Shown here piece after piece: positions 33,727 to 36,825 of a stretch of 36,825 bases of DNA; positions within the stretch are counted from its first letter, which is position 1; the number at the start of each line of letters is the position of its first letter. Made by a program: the position numbers and the translations under genes. The DNA is taken from the NCBI GenBank assembly GCA_014763715.1, contig JACXUV010000005.1:85417-122241 (forward strand), read 5' to 3'. This DNA is from Rhodobacterales bacterium. Its GTDB lineage: Bacteria > Pseudomonadota > Alphaproteobacteria > Caulobacterales > Hyphomonadaceae. The notes under the pieces were generated by a model. That model made no database searches. It was not told the DNA's origin and worked only from the letters and a program-made list of their open reading frames with translations.

Positions 33727-33737
33727 GAAACCCGCAG

Positions 33738-34349
33738 CTAGCTGCGCTTCAGGCGCGCGACCAGGCAGTCGGCCGGCAGGCCGGGGTCTGCGGCATCCGG
33801 TGTGCGCAGATAGGCTTCCGCCTGAGACATCGCCTCTGCCTCGGCAGCGCCGTCTCCGGCAGCCGGAGAGATGCGGCCCAGTGTTTCCTGCCCTGAGCAG
33901 GAGAGCCCCTCGATACGGACTGCGCCGCCTTCATCGGCCAGCAGGCTGACCGCGAAGGGCAGTTCCGGCCCATAAGGTACGGCCACATAGTCCTCCAGCA
34001 CCGCGCCTGTCTCACCCGCAGGCGCATAGCGGACTGCATAGACAAGGCCGGTATCGAAGCGCTGCACGGTGAATCTGGTCGGCAGGCCCGTCAGCCAGTC
34101 GATCATGGCCCGGTTGCGGGCGGCCTTCGCCTTTTCCTGTTTCAGCGCGGCCATGGCGCTGGCCATCTCGGCCAGCGGGTCCAGCATCGCGCCGGAGCGG
34201 ACTTCAGGATGAAACACGCTGGCAGGCGGCATCAGGCCTGCGCCACCTGGCCCGCTGCTGACATTGTACTGGCCATAAGTGAGACAGGCCGTGATCCCGG
34301 CGGCGAGCGCGGCGGAGGACATCTTGGCCAGAAGCGGCAGGGTCAGCAT
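33738..34349 (-). CDS. membrane-anchored or secreted hypothetical protein
   Basis: A 203-residue protein with an N-terminal hydrophobic segment (about residues 2-26) acting as signal peptide or anchor, then a soluble domain of unknown family. The linker about 55-80 is rich in Ala, Lys and Glu (MAALKQEKAKAARNRAM) and probably helical. The frame is open 40 codons upstream; the ATG at 34349 has GGAGAGG at the right distance. Its stop lies in the 14-base palindrome CGCAGCTAGCTGCG (33733-33746) between it and convergent phaZ. Confidence 0.65.
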   Translation of the reverse strand: MLTLPLLAKMSSAALAAGITACLTYGQYNVSSGPGGAGLMPPASVFHPEVRSGAMLDPLAEMASAMAALKQEKAKAARNRAMIDWLTGLPTRFTVQRFDTGLVYAVRYAPAGETGAVLEDYVAVPYGPELPFAVSLLADEGGAVRIEGLSCSGQETLGRISPAAGDGAAEAEAMSQAEAYLRTPDAADPGLPADCLVARLKRS

Positions 34350-34508
34350 GGGGCGGGCCTCTCCGGTATCCCGAAAGCCTGCTTTTCCCGCGATTTCGTA
34401 AACAGAGTTCTTCTGTCCATCCCGCATCCGCCTGACACCTCCCCTTCCGGCTGTGCGCCGGCAGGACATCAGGCTGCAAAGGACATGCCGACCAGAGGCT
34501 GGGCGGCC

Positions 34509-35300
34509 TTAATGCTCGTGCGGGATTTCGTGCGGCACCGGGGCGGGATGGCCGCCTTCATCCTCATGCGGATGCAGGGGCATCAGCGCCATCAGGATGG
34601 CCAGGCCGACCCCCGCGCTGAGCGCCATGAGGCTGCGCATTGGTGGCTCCTCGCCCAACGGCTCCATCAGCGGGCCGGTGGCCACATAGAGCAGCAAGCC
34701 TGCCGAGATGGCGAACAGGCTGCCGATCACGTCCGGTGTCAGACCGTACATGAAGGGCGTCGCCACTACCACGCCCAGCGGCGTCGTCACGGCCGAGGCC
34801 AGGAAGGCCCACAAGAATGCCTCGCGATTTGAGAAACTGTGCCGGCGCAGGATGGCAAACGCGATCACGCCTTCGGGAAATTCGTGCAGCATCAGGGCAG
34901 CCGCCGCATAGACCCCCGAAGAAAAGCTGGCCGCGAAGGTGACCGAGTAGATCATCCCGTCGAGCAGGGAGTGGATACCGACCGCCGCAAGCGGTGTGAT
35001 GGCCGCGGCCCGCCCCCGGTCGGCGCTCTCCGGGAACAGCGCTCCGATCCCGAAATGCAACAGCAGGCCGCCGAAAAAACCGACCATCAGAAAGGCCGGT
35101 GCGTGCGATGTCAGCTCGAAGGCTTCCGGGGCGATGTGCAGCAGGGTCAGGCTGACCAGCATACCGCCGGCAGCCAGCGCAAACAGGCCGGAATAGCGCG
35201 CGCTCCAGTCCCCGCGCACGGAAACGCTGATCAGGCCGAGCGTCGTAATGAAGGCGGCAGTCAAGCCGAACAGGAGTGGGGCCTGGAGAGATTCGAGCAT
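34509..35300 (-). CDS. ZIP family metal (zinc) transporter
   Basis: A 263-residue inner-membrane transporter of the ZIP family, which brings Zn2+ or related divalent metals into the cytoplasm. About eight helices; the binuclear metal site is complete with His110 and Asp114 in HSLLDG and His139, Glu140 and Glu143 in HEFPEG. The C-terminus (HPHEDEGGHPAPVPHEIPHEH) is His-rich, as expected for metal capture. It is divergent from the ZrgA/ABC operon, with a palindrome in the shared intergenic region, so both units probably respond to the same metal signal. No regulator gene lies in the window. Confidence 0.9.
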   Translation of the reverse strand: MLESLQAPLLFGLTAAFITTLGLISVSVRGDWSARYSGLFALAAGGMLVSLTLLHIAPEAFELTSHAPAFLMVGFFGGLLLHFGIGALFPESADRGRAAAITPLAAVGIHSLLDGMIYSVTFAASFSSGVYAAAALMLHEFPEGVIAFAILRRHSFSNREAFLWAFLASAVTTPLGVVVATPFMYGLTPDVIGSLFAISAGLLLYVATGPLMEPLGEEPPMRSLMALSAGVGLAILMALMPLHPHEDEGGHPAPVPHEIPHEH

Positions 35301-35367
35301 TTGTGCGTAAACCGGCGGCGTTGTGAATTTGGCAGAAGGACTTCTGCAAGCCCCGCCTTGATTAAAT

Positions 35368-35388
35368 GTGATATAGTATCACTATCAC
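35368..35388. promoter_or_regulatory. candidate metal-responsive (Zur-type) operator
   Basis: GTGATA-TAG-TATCAC (35368-35382) is a perfect inverted repeat, followed at once by another TATCAC (35383-35388). It is AT-rich against a high-GC background and lies between the divergent ZIP and ZrgA genes. The position and the gene content suggest Zur; the bases are not an exact match to a Zur consensus I can recall, so the regulator is inferred. Confidence 0.6.
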
Positions 35389-35451
35389 CTCCGCGACAAA
35401 AATCTTGACCTTTTCGCACTATTCCCCTGTGTGGCGCACCGGAGGCCCACG

Positions 35452-36087
35452 ATGAATTCAATCCGTTTCTGGCCGGTTGCGGCCCTTTCAGCCGCCAGCC
35501 TGCTCGGACTTGCGGCCTGCAGCCCTGCTGGCCAGCCCTACGAACCGCCGCCACCCGCCCCCGAAGCGCCACCGCCGCCCGCAGCTGAAAGCACGCCCGT
35601 CGAAGCGGCTGCCGCGCCAGGCGCACCGGAAGCCGTCGCGGACCTTGAAGAGGCGCATGATCATGATGAAGGCCATGCTGGCGAACCGCATGTGCATGGC
35701 GGCGGAGACCTCGCCATTACGCGGGAAGATGACTTCCTGACCGTGACGCTGGATGCCCCGCTCGCCAATTTCGGCCTGGCCGAAAACAAGGCGCCGCAGG
35801 AAAAAAAGGCCGAGACCTATGCCAGTGGCATCGCCACGGCCATCGGGCCGACGACCTGCGAGGAAACTGAGCGCTCCGTCGATACCCGCATCAATGGCGA
35901 ACACGGCGCGATGACGATCTCCGTCGTCCTGCGGTGCAAGAAAATCGATCGGGTTGAAGGCATAAGGATCAACCTGTTCGACATGTATCCCGGTTTCCAC
36001 CATGTCGATGCCATATATCTTGGCCCCAATGGCGAACAGATCGCCAAGGAACTGACCCCAACCGATACAGAGATCGATTTCGACTGA
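35452..36087 (+). CDS. ZrgA-like (DUF2796) zinc-associated lipoprotein
   Basis: A 211-residue exported lipoprotein with lipobox LAAC, Cys23 being lipidated. A Pro/Ala/Glu-rich linker (about 30-60) leads to a His-rich stretch EEAHDHDEGHAGEPHVHGGGD (split here: His69, 71, 75, 80 and 82) and then the DUF2796/ZrgA domain. In Vibrio cholerae ZrgA belongs to a zinc-regulated uptake system (recalled). The protein is expected to bind Zn2+ at the membrane surface for the ABC transporter encoded next. GGAGG precedes the ATG at 35452; the frame is open seven codons further up. Its stop overlaps the ATPase start (TGATG). It is divergent from the ZIP gene. Confidence 0.83.
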   Translation: MNSIRFWPVAALSAASLLGLAACSPAGQPYEPPPPAPEAPPPPAAESTPVEAAAAPGAPEAVADLEEAHDHDEGHAGEPHVHGGGDLAITREDDFLTVTLDAPLANFGLAENKAPQEKKAETYASGIATAIGPTTCEETERSVDTRINGEHGAMTISVVLRCKKIDRVEGIRINLFDMYPGFHHVDAIYLGPNGEQIAKELTPTDTEIDFD

Positions 36088-36797
36088 TGTTACCTGATGC
36101 CCCGAATGCGGATGCGATCCGGGTCGAAAGCCTTCGCTTTGCCTGGCCCGGGCACCCGCCGGTGCTGGATATTGACCGCTTCACCCTCGCCCGCGGCGAG
36201 AAACTGTTCCTGCGCGGACCATCCGGGTCCGGAAAGTCCACACTGCTTGGCCTGATCGCCGGTGTGCTGAGCCCGGAAACCGGTATGATCGAGGTGCTGG
36301 GCCATGACATGGCGAAGCTGAGCGCGGCGAAACGCGACCGGGTGCGGGCCGACCATCTCGGCGTCATCTTCCAGATGTTCAATCTGGTGCCGTACCTGTC
36401 GGTGACCGGAAACGTCACCCTGCCTCTCCACTTCTCCCCGGCCCGCCGCAAGGCCGTCGGCGCCCATCCGGACGAGGAGGCGCGGCGCCTTCTGGACCGG
36501 CTTGGCCTGTCGGACCCGGCCCTGCTGGACCGCCGCGTATCCGACCTTTCTGTCGGCCAGCAGCAGCGTGTTGCCGCCGCTCGCGCCCTGATGGGCGGGC
36601 CGGACATCGTGATTGCGGACGAGCCGACATCGGCCCTCGATGCCGATGCGCGCGACCGCTTCATCCAGCTGCTCAGCGAGGAAGCCGGACGCACGGGCGC
36701 CGCACTCCTATTCGTCAGCCATGACGCCAGCCTCGCCCGCCTGTTCGACCGCGCGGTGGACCTCTCCGAAATCAACAAGGCGGGGGTAAGCGCATGA
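36087..36797 (+). CDS. ABC transporter ATP-binding protein (LolD/MacB-like, zinc locus)
   Basis: A 236-residue ATPase. Walker A is GPSGSGKST at 44-52, the Q-loop region FQMFNLVPYLSV, the signature LSVGQQQR and Walker B VIADEPTSALD; the switch His follows in LLFVSHD. It resembles the LolD/MacB/FtsE class, ATPases that work with FtsX-like permeases. Its ATG overlaps the lipoprotein stop by one base and its stop overlaps the next start (ATGA), so the three genes are translated as one unit. Together with the His-rich lipoprotein it is probably the ATPase of a metal-handling transporter of the Zrg type. Confidence 0.9.
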   Translation: MLPDAPNADAIRVESLRFAWPGHPPVLDIDRFTLARGEKLFLRGPSGSGKSTLLGLIAGVLSPETGMIEVLGHDMAKLSAAKRDRVRADHLGVIFQMFNLVPYLSVTGNVTLPLHFSPARRKAVGAHPDEEARRLLDRLGLSDPALLDRRVSDLSVGQQQRVAAARALMGGPDIVIADEPTSALDADARDRFIQLLSEEAGRTGAALLFVSHDASLARLFDRAVDLSEINKAGVSA

Positions 36798-36825
36798 AGG
36801 CCCTCTTTGCCCTGGCCTGGAAAAG
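36794..36825 (+). CDS. start of probable ABC transporter permease (cut by window end)
   Basis: An ATG at 36794 overlaps the ATPase stop by four bases and opens a frame MKALFALAWK that runs off the window. The short hydrophobic beginning and the position after an ATPase of the LolD class suggest an FtsX/MacB-like permease subunit, but only ten residues are visible. Confidence 0.55.
   Translation, partial: MKALFALAWK

Overview
The window reads as a stretch of ordinary high-GC alphaproteobacterial chromosome with a few accessory patches. Gene content (intracellular PHA depolymerase, alphaproteobacterial-type lipoamide dehydrogenase, a stand-alone MotA, oleate hydratase, many TetR regulators, several genes with no Shine-Dalgarno and a -10-like box directly before ATG) suggests a marine, Caulobacterales-like bacterium such as a member of the Hyphomonadaceae. 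That placement is inference; no rRNA or other marker gene is present. I see no tRNA, rRNA, CRISPR array, IS element or phage gene.

Layout. 0-6 kb, plus strand: ferredoxin-NADP reductase, three small membrane proteins, an exported caspase-fold protease, dihydrolipoyl dehydrogenase and a GNAT acetyltransferase. 6-9.7 kb, minus strand: YebC, a DUF4328 membrane protein, a TetR regulator and an AhpD-like carboxymuconolactone decarboxylase protein whose promoter carries a palindrome between -35 and -10. 10.0-10.8 kb: a lone AT-rich gene with an R-x4-H (HEPN-like) motif. 10.9-14.4 kb: a TetR/YbaK pair divergent from an outer-membrane beta-barrel protein and an oleate hydratase; the divergent promoters are built into one perfect 17+6+17 inverted repeat. 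14.5-15.9 kb: a second AT-rich patch with a nucleotidyltransferase-like gene and an overlapping gene of unknown family, bordered by a short repeat. 16-24 kb: YmdB-type phosphoesterase, a large lipoprotein, a YgjP-type zinc metallopeptidase, a CPA1 antiporter, an EEP-family nuclease/phosphatase and MotA. 24-30.7 kb: a small secreted protein, a two-domain peptide-type ABC ATPase, OmpW, an iron alcohol dehydrogenase with a Tag-like glycosylase, and a carotenoid oxygenase whose 3' end is lost where it meets the glycosylase gene. 30.8-34.3 kb: a TetR regulator divergent from the oxygenase, small membrane proteins and PhaZ. 34.5-36.8 kb: a ZIP transporter divergent from a ZrgA-like lipoprotein and ABC transporter operon around a GTGATA/TATCAC palindrome, a probable zinc-responsive locus cut by the window end.

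Regulation is the richest signal: three TetR genes each lie beside a clear palindromic operator candidate, and a fourth palindrome sits in the metal-transport locus. The two AT-rich patches are the best places for an undescribed system. The HEPN-like orphan and the nucleotidyltransferase-like pair resemble toxin-antitoxin or defence components in motif and setting only; no function is shown by the sequence.
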